A DNA stretch of 64,000 nt from Sphingomonas sp. GC_Shp_5 (GCF_026540855.1 NZ_JALNUP010000014.1:1-64000); one strand, 5' to 3'. Counted from the first letter of the stretch, positions 39,902-50,803 are shown. Program-made: numbers and translations. The notes: a model not told the origin generated them from the letters alone.

Positions 39902-39926
39902 ACTGATCCCGGGGGAGGGGAGGAGA

Positions 39927-41465
39927 ATGACGACACGGCTTCTGCTCCTTGCCGGGGCAGCCTTGGTCTTGACCGGCGCACCCGCCGGGGCGGAGACGCT
40001 GCGCGATGCGCTGATCAAGGCCTACAAGGACAATCCGACGATCACCGCGCAGCGCGCGGCGCAGCGCGCTACCGACGAGAATGTGCCGATCGCGCGCGCC
40101 GCCGGGCTGCCCTCGATCAGCCTCACCGGCAACTACACCGAGAATCTGTTCGCCGCCGATGGCAACAATGTGCTCAACGGCAACAACAGCTTCGCCAATC
40201 CGGCGCGCCAGCTGACCAGTTCGGGAACGGTGTCGGTGCCGATCTACAACGGCGGCGGCGTGCGCAACGCGATCACCGCGGCCAAGACCCGGGTGGACGC
40301 GGGCCGGGCAACCTTGCGCGGCACCGAATCGGATCTCTTCACCGCGGTCGTCCAGTCGTACATGGACGTGATCCGCGACGAGGCGATCGTCGGGCTCAAC
40401 CAGCAGAACGTTCGCGTGCTCGAGGTCAATCTTCAGGCGAGCCGCGACCGCTTCCAGGTCGGCGATCTCACCCGCACCGATGTCGCCCAGTCCGAGGCGC
40501 GGCTGGCGGTGGCGCGCGGGCAGCTGCAATCGGCCGAGGCGAGCCTGATCACCAGCCGCGAGACCTATATCCGCGTGATCGGGACCCCGCCGGTGACGCT
40601 CGAGGAGCCGCCGGCGATCCCGGGGCTGCCGGCGACGCCGCAGATCGCGGTGACCACCGCGCTGCGCGACAGCCCGCAGTTGCTGGCATCGCAACGGCTG
40701 CGCGATGCCACCCGCTATGACATCGATGTCGCCAAGGCCGGCCGGCTGCCGCAGATATCGATCGGCGGCGGCGGCAACTATTATAACTATCTCGGCGCCC
40801 TCGGCGCCGGCAGCGGCATCCGCGTCGGCCAGTCCGGCACCTCGGGGACGCTCGGGGTGGGCGTGACCGTGCCGCTGTTCCAGGGCGGACGGGTCGGCGC
40901 GCAGGTCCGCCAGGCGGAGGCGCTGCGCTCGCAGGCGATCGAAAATGCCACAGCGACCGAGCGCGCGGTGATCGCGCAGACCCGATCGGCCTATGCGGCC
41001 TGGACCTCGGCGCAGCAGGTGATCCAGTCGTCTGAGGTCGCGGTCAACGCCAACAAGCTCAGCCTGGAGGGCGTGCGCGCCGAGAATGGCGTCGGCAATC
41101 GCACCATCCTCGACATCCTCAACGCCGAGCAGGAATTGCTCAACAGCCAGGTGACGCTGGTGACGGCGCGGCGCGACGCTTATGTCGCGGGCTTTGCGCT
41201 ACTCGCGGCGATGGGCAATGCCGAGGCGCGCGACCTGGGGCTGGACGGCGGCCCGTTGTATGATCCGGTGGCGAACTACAACCGCGTCCACCACAAGATC
41301 AGCGATTTCTCCAGCGACGGCGAGCCGGCGGCGGTGGCGACCTCGACCGCCGCGAGCCCTGCGCAAAATGCCACAGTCACGAAGCCATCGGATCCTTTGC
41401 TCGATACGCCGGTTGACAGGAGCCCGGCATTGACGACAGGTGCTGACGCACCGAGCCGCCGTTAG
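39927..41465 (+). CDS. tolC: TolC family outer membrane protein
   Basis: A 512-residue outer membrane channel of the TolC type used by tripartite efflux and type I secretion systems. It has a signal peptide (LLLAGAALVLTGAPAGAET) and two outer membrane efflux protein repeats with long helices (about residues 25-215 and 235-440), including TVSVPIYNGGGVRNAI and VGVTVPLFQGGRV at equivalent places. A disordered Thr/Ser/Pro-rich tail follows. The GGGGAGGAG ribosome binding site fixes ATG 39927. The pcm-tolC-popZ order is, as far as I recall, common in sphingomonads. Confidence 0.92.
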   Translation: MTTRLLLLAGAALVLTGAPAGAETLRDALIKAYKDNPTITAQRAAQRATDENVPIARAAGLPSISLTGNYTENLFAADGNNVLNGNNSFANPARQLTSSGTVSVPIYNGGGVRNAITAAKTRVDAGRATLRGTESDLFTAVVQSYMDVIRDEAIVGLNQQNVRVLEVNLQASRDRFQVGDLTRTDVAQSEARLAVARGQLQSAEASLITSRETYIRVIGTPPVTLEEPPAIPGLPATPQIAVTTALRDSPQLLASQRLRDATRYDIDVAKAGRLPQISIGGGGNYYNYLGALGAGSGIRVGQSGTSGTLGVGVTVPLFQGGRVGAQVRQAEALRSQAIENATATERAVIAQTRSAYAAWTSAQQVIQSSEVAVNANKLSLEGVRAENGVGNRTILDILNAEQELLNSQVTLVTARRDAYVAGFALLAAMGNAEARDLGLDGGPLYDPVANYNRVHHKISDFSSDGEPAAVATSTAASPAQNATVTKPSDPLLDTPVDRSPALTTGADAPSRR

Positions 41466-41493
41466 GGCGGGTCGCACAGGGGTGAACAGGGCG

Positions 41494-42069
41494 ATGGGAG
41501 ATTTGAGCGTCGAACCGTCGATGGAAGAGATTCTGTCGTCGATCAAACGGATCATCGCCGAGGAGGGGGACGGCAGCCAGCCGCGCACCCGCCGCGCGCC
41601 GCGCGCCGCGCCGGCCCCCGTCGTCGACGCCTATGACGACGATGACGACAGCGAAGTGCTCGAACTCAGCGATCCCATTCCCGAGCCGATCGCGCGCGCC
41701 GAGCCGGCGCCCGCGCCGCGCGTCCCGCCCCATCTGCAGCCGGTGAAGGCCCCCAAGGCAGCGGCGCCCGCGCCGGCGCCATCCATCCCGCAACAGGAGC
41801 CAGAGGCGCTTGCGCCCAAGCCAGCCATGACCAGCCAGCAGCCCGAATCCATCCTGTCGCAACAGACTGCCGCGGCGAGCCTCGGCGCGCTCGAGACGCT
41901 CAGCAAGCTGATCACCAAGCCCGATGCCAATGGCGACGGCACGCTCGAGGGACTGGTCCGCGAGATGCTGCGGCCGATGCTGCGCGACTGGCTCGATGCC
42001 CATCTGCCCGACATGGTCGAGACCATCGTCGCGCGCGAGATCGCCAAGCTTACCGCGCAGGTGCGCTGA
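41494..42069 (+). CDS. popZ: DUF2497/PopZ family polar organising protein
   Basis: A 191-residue protein with the PopZ hallmarks. There is a conserved N-terminal helix (LSVEPSMEEILSSIKRIIAE), a long disordered Pro/Glu/Ala-rich middle (about residues 30-115) and a C-terminal oligomerisation region (GTLEGLVREMLRPMLRDWLD). In Caulobacter PopZ gathers the ParB-centromere complex and polar regulators at the cell pole. The start at ATG 41494 is chosen by the conserved N-terminus. Confidence 0.85.
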   Translation: MGDLSVEPSMEEILSSIKRIIAEEGDGSQPRTRRAPRAAPAPVVDAYDDDDDSEVLELSDPIPEPIARAEPAPAPRVPPHLQPVKAPKAAAPAPAPSIPQQEPEALAPKPAMTSQQPESILSQQTAAASLGALETLSKLITKPDANGDGTLEGLVREMLRPMLRDWLDAHLPDMVETIVAREIAKLTAQVR

Positions 42070-42127
42070 GGAAGCTCGATGGCTGACGTGGCGGGGTGTC
42101 CGCTGCGTCGGCTCCGTCGACTCCATG

Positions 42128-42186
42128 CTGAACTTGTTTCAGCGTCCGTCACCTGCCGCTTCTATGCGATCCTGAAACAAATTCAG
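42128..42186. repeat. Palindromic intergenic repeat (family 3)
   Basis: Imperfect inverted arms CTGAACTTGTTTCAG (42128-42142) and CTGAAACAAATTCAG (42172-42186), the second followed by GATGACGG. Each arm is itself nearly palindromic. It lies between popZ and the S9 peptidase gene. Confidence 0.75.
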
Positions 42187-42266
42187 GATGACGGTTGGCT
42201 GGGATAAGCGCCAGAGTCCCGCGGCGCGTCGTTGCCCGGCCGATCGCGATCTGCTCTACCTGCGGC

Positions 42267-44303
42267 ATGAAGAAGACCCTCGCCGCGAGCCTGCTCGCCC
42301 TCGCCCTCACGCTCGCGGCCCCGGCCGCCGCCCGCCAGCTGACCATCGACGATGTCACCACGCTCAGCCGGATCGGCGCGCCAACCGTGTCGGCCGACGG
42401 GCGCTGGCTGGTGTGGGCGCAGCGCGAGACCGATCTGGCCGCCAACCGCGGCCGCTATGACCTGTGGAAGCTCGACCTGGCACGCAAGGGCGCGCGTCCC
42501 GAGCCGCTGCTCGCCGAACCCGAGGTCAACGAGAATGCGCCGCAGATCGTGGGTAGCACGGTCTACTTCTAGTCGGACAAGGGCGGCGACGACGCCCTCT
42601 GGTCGATTCCGGTGGTTGGCGGCGCGCCGCGCAAGCTGACCGGGTTCCAGGGCGGGTTCGCCGGCTTCAAGGTATCACCGGCGGCTGACAAGGTGCTGAT
42701 CTTCGCCGATCGGCTGCCCAACGCGCCGAGCCTGGCGCCGGCGCTCGCCAAGAAGGATCCCGGCGCCGGCGAGGCGCGTGTGTATGACAAATTGTTCGTG
42801 CGCCACTGGGATACATGGGCGGACGGCACCCACTCGCAGCTGTTCGTGCTGCCGCTGACGCCAGCGGGCGCGCCGGGCGACGGCGTCGCCATCGAGCATG
42901 GGCTGGACGGCGATACGCCGTCGCGGCCTTATGGCGGAGCCGAGGAAACGTCGTGGAGCGCGGATGGCAAGACCGTCTATTTCGCGCTGCGCGTCGCCGG
43001 CACCACCGAGCCGCGCTCGACCAACCTCGATCTCTGGTCGGCACCGGCGGACGGCTCGGCGGCGCCGGTCAATCTCACCGCCGCCAACCAGGCGACCGAC
43101 ACGCTGCCCACGGTATCGCCCGATGGCCGCAGCCTTGCCTGGGTGGCGATGAAGCGACCGGGATTCGAATCCGATCGGCAGGTGCTGATGGTGCGCGATC
43201 TCGCCAGCGGGCAGGTGCGCGCGCTGACCGAGGGGTGGGACCGGTCGGTCGGCTCGATCAACTGGTCGGCCGATTCGAAGAAGATCTACGTCACCGCGCA
43301 GGACACGCAGGAAAACCCCTTGTGGTCGGTCGATGTGGCGAGCGGCAGGCCGACGCGGCTGACGCGCGAGGGCCATGTCTCCGGCGTGGCGGTGACGCCG
43401 AAGGGCGTGGTGTTCTCGATGAACAGCCTGGTGGCGCCGGACGATTTCTACAGCCTCGCGGGCAAGGGCCGACCGGCGCGGCTGACCAGCGTCAACGCTG
43501 CCCGGCTTGCGGGGATCGACATGCCGAGCGTCTCCCGCTTCAACTTCGTCGGGGCGCATGGCGATACCGTCTGGGGCTATGCGGTGAAGCCCTATGGCAG
43601 CACCGGCAAGGTGCCGGTCGCCTATATGGTCCACGGCGGGCCGCAGGGGTCGAGCGACAACAGCTGGTCGTACCGGTGGAATCCGGCGGTGTTCGCCGGC
43701 GGTGGTTACGGGCTGGTCGCGGTCGATTTCCATGGGTCGACCGGTTACGGCCAGGCCTTCACCGATGCGATCAGCAACAATTGGGGTGGCGCGCCGCTCG
43801 AGGACCTGCAGAAGGGCCTCGCCGCAGCAACCGCCAGGTTTGGCTGGCTCGACGGGGATCGCGCCTGTGCGCTCGGCGCCTCCTATGGCGGCTATATGAT
43901 GAACTGGATCGAAGGCCGCTGGGCAGATCGCTTCAAGTGCATCGTCCAGCATGACGGCGTGTTCGACGCCCGCGCCATGGCGTACGAGACCGAGGAACTC
44001 TGGTTCGACGAGTGGGAGCATGGCGGCAAGGCCTATTACGAAGACCCTGCCGCGTTCGAGAAGTGGAACCCGGTCAACTACGTCCAGGACTGGAAGACGC
44101 CGATGCTGGTGATCACCGGCGAGAAGGACTTCCGTATCCCCTACACCCAGGGGCTGGCGGCGTTCACCGCGCTGCAGCGGCGCGGCATCCCGTCACGGCT
44201 GGTGGTGAACCCGAACGAGAACCATTGGGTGCTCAAGCCTGCCAACAGCCGGCAATGGTATCGCGAGGTGCTGGGCTGGATGAATAAGTGGACGGGGAAG
44301 TAG
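42267..44303 (+). pseudogene. S9 family peptidase (prolyl oligopeptidase type) with in-frame amber codon
   Basis: The frame encodes 678 residues but is split by TAG at 42570-42572, after residue 101, with no frame change. The N-terminal piece has a signal peptide (LLALALTLAAPAAARQ) and the first propeller strands. The downstream part holds the rest of the beta-propeller and the hydrolase domain with GASYGGYMMN (catalytic Ser) and NENHWVL (His). Neighbouring codons read VYF-stop-SDKGGDDALW, so one base change (for example from CAG, TGG or TCG) explains it. It may be a true nonsense mutation, an error, or a suppressed codon. Confidence 0.8.
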
Positions 44304-44331
44304 GCGTTCCGTTGTCGATATTGCTCTGACG

Positions 44332-44415
44332 CCGTCACCCCAGCGAAAGCTGGCGTCTCGTGGGGCGCGGGCGGACAGGAGCCGCTTGAGACCCCAGCGT
44401 TCGCTGGGGTGACGG
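44332..44415. repeat. Palindromic intergenic repeat (REP-like, family 1)
   Basis: Inverted arms at 44332-44360 and 44388-44415, related to the repeat at 7-90 with a few changes (GCGAAAGC for GCGCAAGC). It is located between the peptidase and valS. Confidence 0.75.
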
Positions 44416-44514
44416 ATCGGTGCGGGGGTAGCGGATGAGGGCCGAGCTGGCAGCTTGGTGGTAGAGCCCGGCGGGGGGTGACGAACCGCGACTTGCCCCG
44501 CTAAAGCCACCCGC

Positions 44515-47205
44515 ATGAGCGACCTTCCCAAGACCTTCGACCCCGCCGCGATCGAAACCCGCTGGTACCAGCATTGGGAGGCGAACGGGCTGTTCCGCCC
44601 CGACCGTCCGGGGGCGGAACCGTGGACGATCGTCAACCCGCCGCCCAACGTCACCGGCAGCCTGCATATCGGCCATGCGCTCGACAACACGCTGCAGGAC
44701 ATCCTCGTCCGCCACGCGCGGCTCAAGGGCAAGGACGCATTGTGGGTGGTCGGCACCGATCATGCCGGCATCGCCACGCAGATGGTGGTCGAGCGGCAGA
44801 TGGCCGCGCAGGGCGAGAAGCGCACCGACCTCAGCCGCGAGGATTTCATCGCCAAGGTGTGGGCGTGGAAGCAGGAGAGCGGCGGCGAGATCACCCAGCA
44901 GCTGCGCCGGCTCGGCTGCTCGATGGACTGGGCCAACGAGCGGTTCACCATGGACGAAGGCTTCTCCAAGGCGGTGCTCAAGGTGTTCGTCGAGCTCCAC
45001 AGCCAGGGGCTGCTCTACCGCGACAAGCGGCTGGTGAATTGGGACCCGGGCCTCGGCACCGCGATCTCGGATCTCGAGGTGGAGACGCGCGAGATCAAGG
45101 GCAGCTTCTGGCACCTCGATTACCCGCTTGCCGACGGCAGCGGCACCATCCGGGTGGCGACGACGCGGCCCGAGACGATGCTCGCCGACATGGCGGTGGC
45201 GGTGAACGCGAGCGACGAGCGCTATGCGGCGCTGGTCGGCAAGCAGGTGCGCCTGCCGATCACCGGCCGGCTGATCCCGATCATCACCGACGACCATGCC
45301 GACCCCGAGCTCGGCTCGGGTGCGGTGAAGATCACGCCGGGGCACGACTTCAACGACTTCGAGGTCGGCGTGCGCGCCGGGATCGCCGCGCGCGACATGC
45401 TCAACATGCTCGATGCCAAGGCGCGGATCGTCCAGACCGCCGACGGGCTGATCCCCGATGCGCTGATCGGGCTCGATCGCGCCGAGGCGCGCAAGGCGAT
45501 TGTTCAGCTGCTCAAGGATGCGGGCGTGCTCGTCGCGCACCTCGACAAGGATGGCGAGGCGCATGACGCCGAACCGCGCACGATCCAGACGCCCTATGGC
45601 GACCGATCGGGCGTGGTGATCGAGCCGTGGCTGACCGATCAATGGTATGTCGACGCGGCGACGCTGGCGCAGCCGGCGATTGAGGCGGTGCGCTCGGAGA
45701 AGATCAAGATCGTCCCCAAGACCTGGGAGAAGACCTTCTTCAACTGGATGGAGAACATCCAGCCGTGGTGCGTGTCGCGGCAATTGTGGTGGGGCCATCA
45801 AATCCCGGCATGGTTCGCCGGCGACGGCCGGGTGTTCGTCGCCGAAACCGAGGCGGAGGCGCAGGCTGAGGCCGGCGAAGGAGTGGCGCTGGTGCGCGAT
45901 CCCGACGTGCTCGATACCTGGTTCTCGAGCGCGTTGTGGCCGTTCGCCACGCTGGGCTGGCCCGACCCCGCCGATCCGACGCTGGGCGGCCGCTATCCCA
46001 ATGACGTGCTGATCTCGGGCTTCGACATCCTGTTCTTCTGGGATGCGCGGATGATGATGCAGGGGCTGCACTTCATGGAGGCGGTGCCGTTCCGCACGCT
46101 CTATCTCCACGGGCTGGTCCGCGCCGCCGATGGCGCCAAGATGTCCAAGTCGAAGGGCAATGTCGTCAACCCGCTGGGGCTGATCGACCAATATGGCGCC
46201 GATGCGCTGCGCTTCTTCATGGCGGCGATGGAGAGCCAGGGCCGCGACATCAAGATGGATGAGAAGCGCGTCGAGGGCTATCGCAACTTCGCGACCAAGC
46301 TGTGGAACGCCAGCCGCTTCTGCCAGGCCAATGGCATCGGCGGGTCGACGACGCTCGAGGCGCCGGAGGCGTCGCTCGCGGTCAACCAGTGGATCATCGC
46401 CGAGACCATCCGTACCGTGCAGGCGGTCGATCTGGCGCTGGCCGACTATCGCTTCGATGGCGCCGCCAATGCGATCTACCAGTTCGTGTGGAGCCGTTTC
46501 TGCGACTGGTATCTTGAGCTGATCAAACCGGTGTCGGTCGGCGACGAGCGTGGGCAGATCGACGCCGAATCGAAGGCGGTCGCTGGCTGGGTGCTCGACC
46601 AGATCCTGGTGCTGCTCCACCCGTTCATGCCGTTCATCACCGAGGAGCTGTGGCACGCGATGGCGCCCGCGGGGGCGCCACGCGGGCACGACCTGATCGT
46701 CGCGCACTGGCCGATGGCGGATGCGCGCAGCCTCGATCCCGCGGCGGAGCAGGAGATCGATTGGCTGATCCGGCTGGTCAGCGAGGTGCGCGCGGCGCGG
46801 ACCGAGCTCAACGTGCCGCCGGGCGCGCGGCTGGCGCTCCACGTCCGCGACGCCGGCAGCGAGACCGCGGCGCGGCTCGAGCGGCAGGCGGCGGTGCTCG
46901 CGCGGCTGGCGCGGGTGACGCTCGCCGCGGGTGACGCCCAGGGTGGCGCGGCGCAGGTGGTGGTCGACGAGGCGACCTATGTGCTGCCGCTCGAGGGCGT
47001 GATCGATCTCGAGGCGGAAAAGGCGCGGCTCGCTAAGGCGATCGCCGCCGCCGCCAAGGAACGCGATGCGCTCGCCGGGCGGCTCGGCAATGCGAGCTTC
47101 GTCGAGCGCGCCAAGCCCGAGGCGGTGGAGAAGGCCAAGGCCGATCATGCCGACAAGGCGGCCGAGGCCGAGCGGCTGGGCGCGGCGCTGGCGCGGCTGG
47201 GGTAG
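44515..47205 (+). CDS. valS: Valine--tRNA ligase
   Basis: An 896-residue class I aminoacyl-tRNA synthetase charging tRNA-Val. It has the N-terminal HIGH motif (HIGHALD, about residue 45), the CP1 editing domain (about residues 200-345, with [15 protein letters not shown]), the KMSKS motif (KMSKSKGN, about residue 542), an anticodon-binding helical domain, and a C-terminal coiled coil ([19 protein letters not shown]) typical of ValRS. The length is normal. It is monocistronic, flanked on both sides by palindromic repeats. Confidence 0.97.
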   Translation: MSDLPKTFDPAAIETRWYQHWEANGLFRPDRPGAEPWTIVNPPPNVTGSLHIGHALDNTLQDILVRHARLKGKDALWVVGTDHAGIATQMVVERQMAAQGEKRTDLSREDFIAKVWAWKQESGGEITQQLRRLGCSMDWANERFTMDEGFSKAVLKVFVELHSQGLLYRDKRLVNWDPGLGTAISDLEVETREIKGSFWHLDYPLADGSGTIRVATTRPETMLADMAVAVNASDERYAALVGKQVRLPITGRLIPIITDDHADPELGSGAVKITPGHDFNDFEVGVRAGIAARDMLNMLDAKARIVQTADGLIPDALIGLDRAEARKAIVQLLKDAGVLVAHLDKDGEAHDAEPRTIQTPYGDRSGVVIEPWLTDQWYVDAATLAQPAIEAVRSEKIKIVPKTWEKTFFNWMENIQPWCVSRQLWWGHQIPAWFAGDGRVFVAETEAEAQAEAGEGVALVRDPDVLDTWFSSALWPFATLGWPDPADPTLGGRYPNDVLISGFDILFFWDARMMMQGLHFMEAVPFRTLYLHGLVRAADGAKMSKSKGNVVNPLGLIDQYGADALRFFMAAMESQGRDIKMDEKRVEGYRNFATKLWNASRFCQANGIGGSTTLEAPEASLAVNQWIIAETIRTVQAVDLALADYRFDGAANAIYQFVWSRFCDWYLELIKPVSVGDERGQIDAESKAVAGWVLDQILVLLHPFMPFITEELWHAMAPAGAPRGHDLIVAHWPMADARSLDPAAEQEIDWLIRLVSEVRAARTELNVPPGARLALHVRDAGSETAARLERQAAVLARLARVTLAAGDAQGGAAQVVVDEATYVLPLEGVIDLEAEKARLAKAIAAAAKERDALAGRLGNASFVERAKPEAVEKAKADHADKAAEAERLGAALARLG

Positions 47206-47213
47206 CCGCCGGT

Positions 47214-47295
47214 CGTCATGCCAGCGCAGGCTGGCATCTCGTGCGGCTCAATCCTGGAAGGAGCCGCATGAGGCTCAGCGTTCGCTGGCGTGACG
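47214..47295. repeat. Palindromic intergenic repeat (REP-like, family 1 variant)
   Basis: Outer arms CGTCATGCCAGCG and CGCTGGCGTGACG near the ends, plus a central GTGCGGCTC/GAGCCGCAT pair, form a branched hairpin. It is a variant of the repeats at 7-90 and 44332-44415. Confidence 0.7.
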
Positions 47296-47376
47296 GTGTT
47301 GGTCGCGGAACAAGCGGGTGGGATCGCCTTCAGCCCTCGACGGTTGAGCGATCCACACCGCAGGAGAGGACAGGAT

Positions 47377-48819
47377 TTGGCGAAGCCCCAGCGTGACCTC
47401 ACCAGCGGCTCGATCGGCTCGACGTTGCTCGCCTTCGCGCTGCCGACGCTGGGCTCCAACATCCTCCAGTCGCTGAACGGCTCGATCAACACGATCTGGG
47501 TCGGACGCTTCCTCGGCGAGGGCGCGCTGGCGGCGACGTCCAACGCCAATATCATCATGTTCCTGATGTTCGGCGCGGTGTTTGGCTTCGGCATGGCGGC
47601 CACCATCCTGGTCGGGCAGAGCTTCGGGCGGCGCGACCTTGAAGGCGCGCGGCGGGCGTTCGGCTCGGCGGTGGGGCTGGTGCTCGGCGGTTCGGTCGTC
47701 ATCGCGCTCGCCGGCTGGATGTTCTCGGCCAATATCTTGAGGCTGCTCGCGACGCCCGGCAGCGCGATGGGGCTGGCGGAGGATTACCTCCAGGTGATCT
47801 TCCTCGGCCTGCCCGCATCGATGCTGCTGGTGCTGCTGATGATGGGGCTGCGCGGCACCGGCGATTCGATGACGCCATTGTGGTTCATGGGGCTGAGCGT
47901 GGTGCTCGATTCGGGGCTCAACCCGCTGCTCATCGCCGGGATCGGGCCGTTTCCCAAGATGGGGATCGCGGGCTCGGCGACGGCGACGCTGATCGCCAAC
48001 CATGTGTCGGCGCTCGGGCTGGTCGCCTATGTCTATGCGCGCGACCTGCCGATCCTGCTGAAGGGCCATGAGCTCGCCTGGCTGGTGCCGAGCCGCACGC
48101 TGGCGGCGACGATCATCCGCAAGGGGCTGCCGATGGGCGCACAGATGCTGGTGATGAGCACCGCGGGGCTGACCATGGTCGGGCTGGTCAACCGGCTGGG
48201 CGTGGATACCGCCGCGGCTTATGCGGTGAGCCAGCAATTGTGGACCTATATCCAGATGCCGGCGATGGCGATCGGTGCCGCGGTAAGCGCGATGGCGGCG
48301 CAGAACATCGGCGCCGGCCGCTGGGACCGGGTGGGCAACATCACCCGCTACGGCCTGTTCTACACCGTCGGGCTGACCGGGGTGATGGTGGTGGCGATCC
48401 TGCTGTTCGATCGCGAAGTGATGACGCTGTTCGTCACCGGCGGCTCGCCGGCACTGCCGATCGCGCGCCATATCCAGCTGATCGCGAGCTGGAACTTCGT
48501 GATCTTCGGCATGACGATGGTGCTGTTCGCCACCGTGCGCGCCAATGGCGCGGTGATCGCGCCGCTGATCTGCCTGATTATTGCCATGTATCCGGTGCGG
48601 CTCGGCTTCGCGCTCGGCGCGCGGGAATGGATCGGGGCCGATGCCTTGTGGTGGAGCTTCCCGCTCGGCTCGGGCGTCAACCTGGCGATGGCGATCGCTT
48701 ACTATCGGTACGGCAATTGGCGGCACGGCTCGGTGGTGGTGCCGCCGGATGCCGACGAGGCCGGCGAGCATGCCCATGCCGCGGGCGAGCCAGGCGGGCG
48801 GTTGCAACCGACGGGGTGA
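47377..48819 (+). CDS. MATE family efflux transporter
   Basis: A 480-residue multidrug/Na+ or H+ antiporter of the MATE family with 12 predicted membrane segments in two similar halves (GSTLLAFALPTLGSNILQS in the first, KGLPMGAQMLVMSTAGLTMV in the second). TTG 47377 is the likely start: AGGAGAGGACAGGA lies just upstream, and the sequence before it (starting ATG-less at 47290) is Arg-rich and overlaps the palindromic repeat. The drug range cannot be inferred. Confidence 0.88.
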   Translation: MAKPQRDLTSGSIGSTLLAFALPTLGSNILQSLNGSINTIWVGRFLGEGALAATSNANIIMFLMFGAVFGFGMAATILVGQSFGRRDLEGARRAFGSAVGLVLGGSVVIALAGWMFSANILRLLATPGSAMGLAEDYLQVIFLGLPASMLLVLLMMGLRGTGDSMTPLWFMGLSVVLDSGLNPLLIAGIGPFPKMGIAGSATATLIANHVSALGLVAYVYARDLPILLKGHELAWLVPSRTLAATIIRKGLPMGAQMLVMSTAGLTMVGLVNRLGVDTAAAYAVSQQLWTYIQMPAMAIGAAVSAMAAQNIGAGRWDRVGNITRYGLFYTVGLTGVMVVAILLFDREVMTLFVTGGSPALPIARHIQLIASWNFVIFGMTMVLFATVRANGAVIAPLICLIIAMYPVRLGFALGAREWIGADALWWSFPLGSGVNLAMAIAYYRYGNWRHGSVVVPPDADEAGEHAHAAGEPGGRLQPTG

Positions 48820-48859
48820 ACCCGAGCCATGCTGATCCGACGCGGGGCAGGTCTTGGTG

Positions 48860-49744
48860 CTACGCCTCGTTCGGCACCATTACCTCGATCACCCCGGCGG
48901 CGATCTTCGCAGTCACTGGGGTCTTGGCCAGCACCTCGCCATCGATCGAGATCGGCAACGGCGGCTCGGTGCGGACGGTGAGGCTCTTGCCGCGGAAGTC
49001 ACGGGTATGCTCGTGGCGGGCGTCGTGGCGGAACACGCTGGCGACCCAGTTCTTGACGAGGTTGCGCTTAACGTGGCCGCACACCGCCTGGATGACGATC
49101 TCGCCCGAATCGACCTCGGCGGCGTCCACCAGTTCCTGGCCGCCGTGATAGGGGCCGTTGGAGATGCGCACCTCGACCACCTTCATGCGATGCTCCTGCG
49201 TGCCGTCGCCGACGATCAGCGTGAACGGCCGAAAGCGCACGAACTGCCACGCCGCCCAGCCGAGGTAGCCGACCCGGCCGAGCACCTTCTTGAGGTTGTG
49301 CGGCACCGTCTCGGCGATCTGCGGGCTGATCCCCATCGCCGCGCAATTGGCGAAATAGTCGCCGTCGATCATGCCGAGGTCGATCCGCTTGGGATGGCCG
49401 CTGCGCAGCACCTCGATGGCGCCCTCGACGGTGAGCGGCACGCCGAGCGTGCGCGCGAAGCTGTTGGCGGTGCCGAGCGGGAGCACGCCGAGGATCACAT
49501 TCTTGCCGACCAGCAGGTCCACAAGGCCGCTGATCGTGCCATCGCCGCCGCCGAGGATGACGAGGTCGGGCTTTTTCGCCAGTGCTTTGTTGACCGTGTT
49601 CTCTAGATCCTCCGGTTCCTCCACCGCATGCGCGTCGACCGGATAGGGCAGATCGGCCATCGCCGCGCAGGCGCGCTCGAACAGCCGCTGTCCCTTACGC
49701 GACTTGGCGTTGACGATCAGCGCGGCGGACTTGATGGCGTTCAC
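48860..49744 (-). CDS. Diacylglycerol kinase-family lipid kinase (YegS/DagK type)
   Basis: A 294-residue lipid kinase. The N-terminal catalytic domain has AALIVNAKSRKGQ and the nucleotide loop LVILGGGDGTISGLVDLL (about residues 57-74), then LGVLPLGTANSFARTLGVP. The C-terminal beta domain ends LPISIDGEVLAKTPVT, a family hallmark. The GTG 49744 start is chosen from the domain boundary. The frame continues far upstream but antisense to hemB. It is divergent from hemB with 69 bp between starts. The substrate may be diacylglycerol, sphingosine-like or another lipid. Confidence 0.87.
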   Translation of the reverse strand: MNAIKSAALIVNAKSRKGQRLFERACAAMADLPYPVDAHAVEEPEDLENTVNKALAKKPDLVILGGGDGTISGLVDLLVGKNVILGVLPLGTANSFARTLGVPLTVEGAIEVLRSGHPKRIDLGMIDGDYFANCAAMGISPQIAETVPHNLKKVLGRVGYLGWAAWQFVRFRPFTLIVGDGTQEHRMKVVEVRISNGPYHGGQELVDAAEVDSGEIVIQAVCGHVKRNLVKNWVASVFRHDARHEHTRDFRGKSLTVRTEPPLPISIDGEVLAKTPVTAKIAAGVIEVMVPNEA

Positions 49745-49813
49745 TCGATCATTCCCCCATGTTACGCCCCCGCAACGCTTGGCATTCGCCGTCCGATCCC
49801 GCAAAGCCGGCGC

Positions 49814-50803
49814 ATGTCCAGCTATCCCGCCCTTCGTCTTCGCCGCACCCGTGCCAGCGCGTGGAGCCGGCGCCTGCACGCCGAGACCGTGCTGACGCCT
49901 GCCGACCTGATCTGGCCGATGTTCGTGGTCGATGGTGAGGGCGTGGAACAGCCGATCGGGGCGCTCCCGGGGGTGTCGCGCTGGTCGGTTGACGGCATCG
50001 TCGCCCGCGGCAAGGAAGCCCGCGATCTCGGCATTCCGTGCGTGGCGCTGTTCCCCTACACGCCGGCTGAACTCAAGACTCCGGACGGCCGCGAGGGGCT
50101 CAACCCGGACAATCTGATGTGCCGCGCGATCCGTGCGCTCAAGCAGGCCGTGCCCGAGGTCGGCGTGCTCGCCGATGTGGCGCTCGACCCCTACACCAGC
50201 CACGGTCATGACGGGCTGGTCGACGACGCCGGCTATGTCGTCAACGACACCACCGCCGAGCTGCTGATCGAGCAGGCGCTCAACCAGGCGCGGGCCGGTG
50301 CCGACATCATCGCGCCATCGGACATGATGGACGGCCGGATTGGCATGATCCGCGCTGCGCTGGAGGGAGAGGGCGCCCACAATGTCCAGATCATGAGCTA
50401 TGCCGCCAAATATGCCAGCGGCTTCTACGGCCCGTTCCGCGACGCGGTCGGCAGCCGCGGGCTGCTGAAGGGCGACAAGAAGACCTACCAGATGGACCAT
50501 GCCAATGCCGAGGAGGCGCTGCGCGAAGTCGCGCTCGACCTGGCCGAGGGCGCCGACACGGTGATGGTCAAGCCCGGGCTGCCCTATCTCGACATCATCG
50601 TGCGGGTGAAACAGCGCTTCGAGGTGCCGGTGTTCGCCTATCAGGTATCGGGCGAATATGCGATGATCGAGGCGTCGGTTGCGGCCGGTGCGGGGGACCG
50701 CGACGCGCTGGTCATGGAGACGCTGATGGCGTTCAAGCGCGCCGGCTGTTCGGGCGTGCTGACCTATCATGCCGCTCATGCCGCGCGGCTGATGAATGGC
50801 TGA
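49814..50803 (+). CDS. hemB: Delta-aminolevulinic acid dehydratase
   Basis: A 329-residue porphobilinogen synthase that condenses two 5-aminolevulinate molecules in tetrapyrrole synthesis. It shows the two active-site lysines in MSYAAKYASGFYGPFRDA and VMVKPGLPYLD, the DVALDPYTSHGHDG segment (an Asp-rich magnesium type rather than the zinc cysteine type) and APSDMMDGR. The ATG 49814 start gives the family N-terminus (YPALRLRRTR). It overlaps the next gene by 8 bp. Confidence 0.96.
   Translation: MSSYPALRLRRTRASAWSRRLHAETVLTPADLIWPMFVVDGEGVEQPIGALPGVSRWSVDGIVARGKEARDLGIPCVALFPYTPAELKTPDGREGLNPDNLMCRAIRALKQAVPEVGVLADVALDPYTSHGHDGLVDDAGYVVNDTTAELLIEQALNQARAGADIIAPSDMMDGRIGMIRAALEGEGAHNVQIMSYAAKYASGFYGPFRDAVGSRGLLKGDKKTYQMDHANAEEALREVALDLAEGADTVMVKPGLPYLDIIVRVKQRFEVPVFAYQVSGEYAMIEASVAAGAGDRDALVMETLMAFKRAGCSGVLTYHAAHAARLMNG

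Noticed and set aside
42675-44021. Long minus-strand open frame across the S9 peptidase
   Set aside because: His/Arg/Gly-rich composition typical of antisense frames in GC-rich DNA, with no motif and no ribosome binding site.
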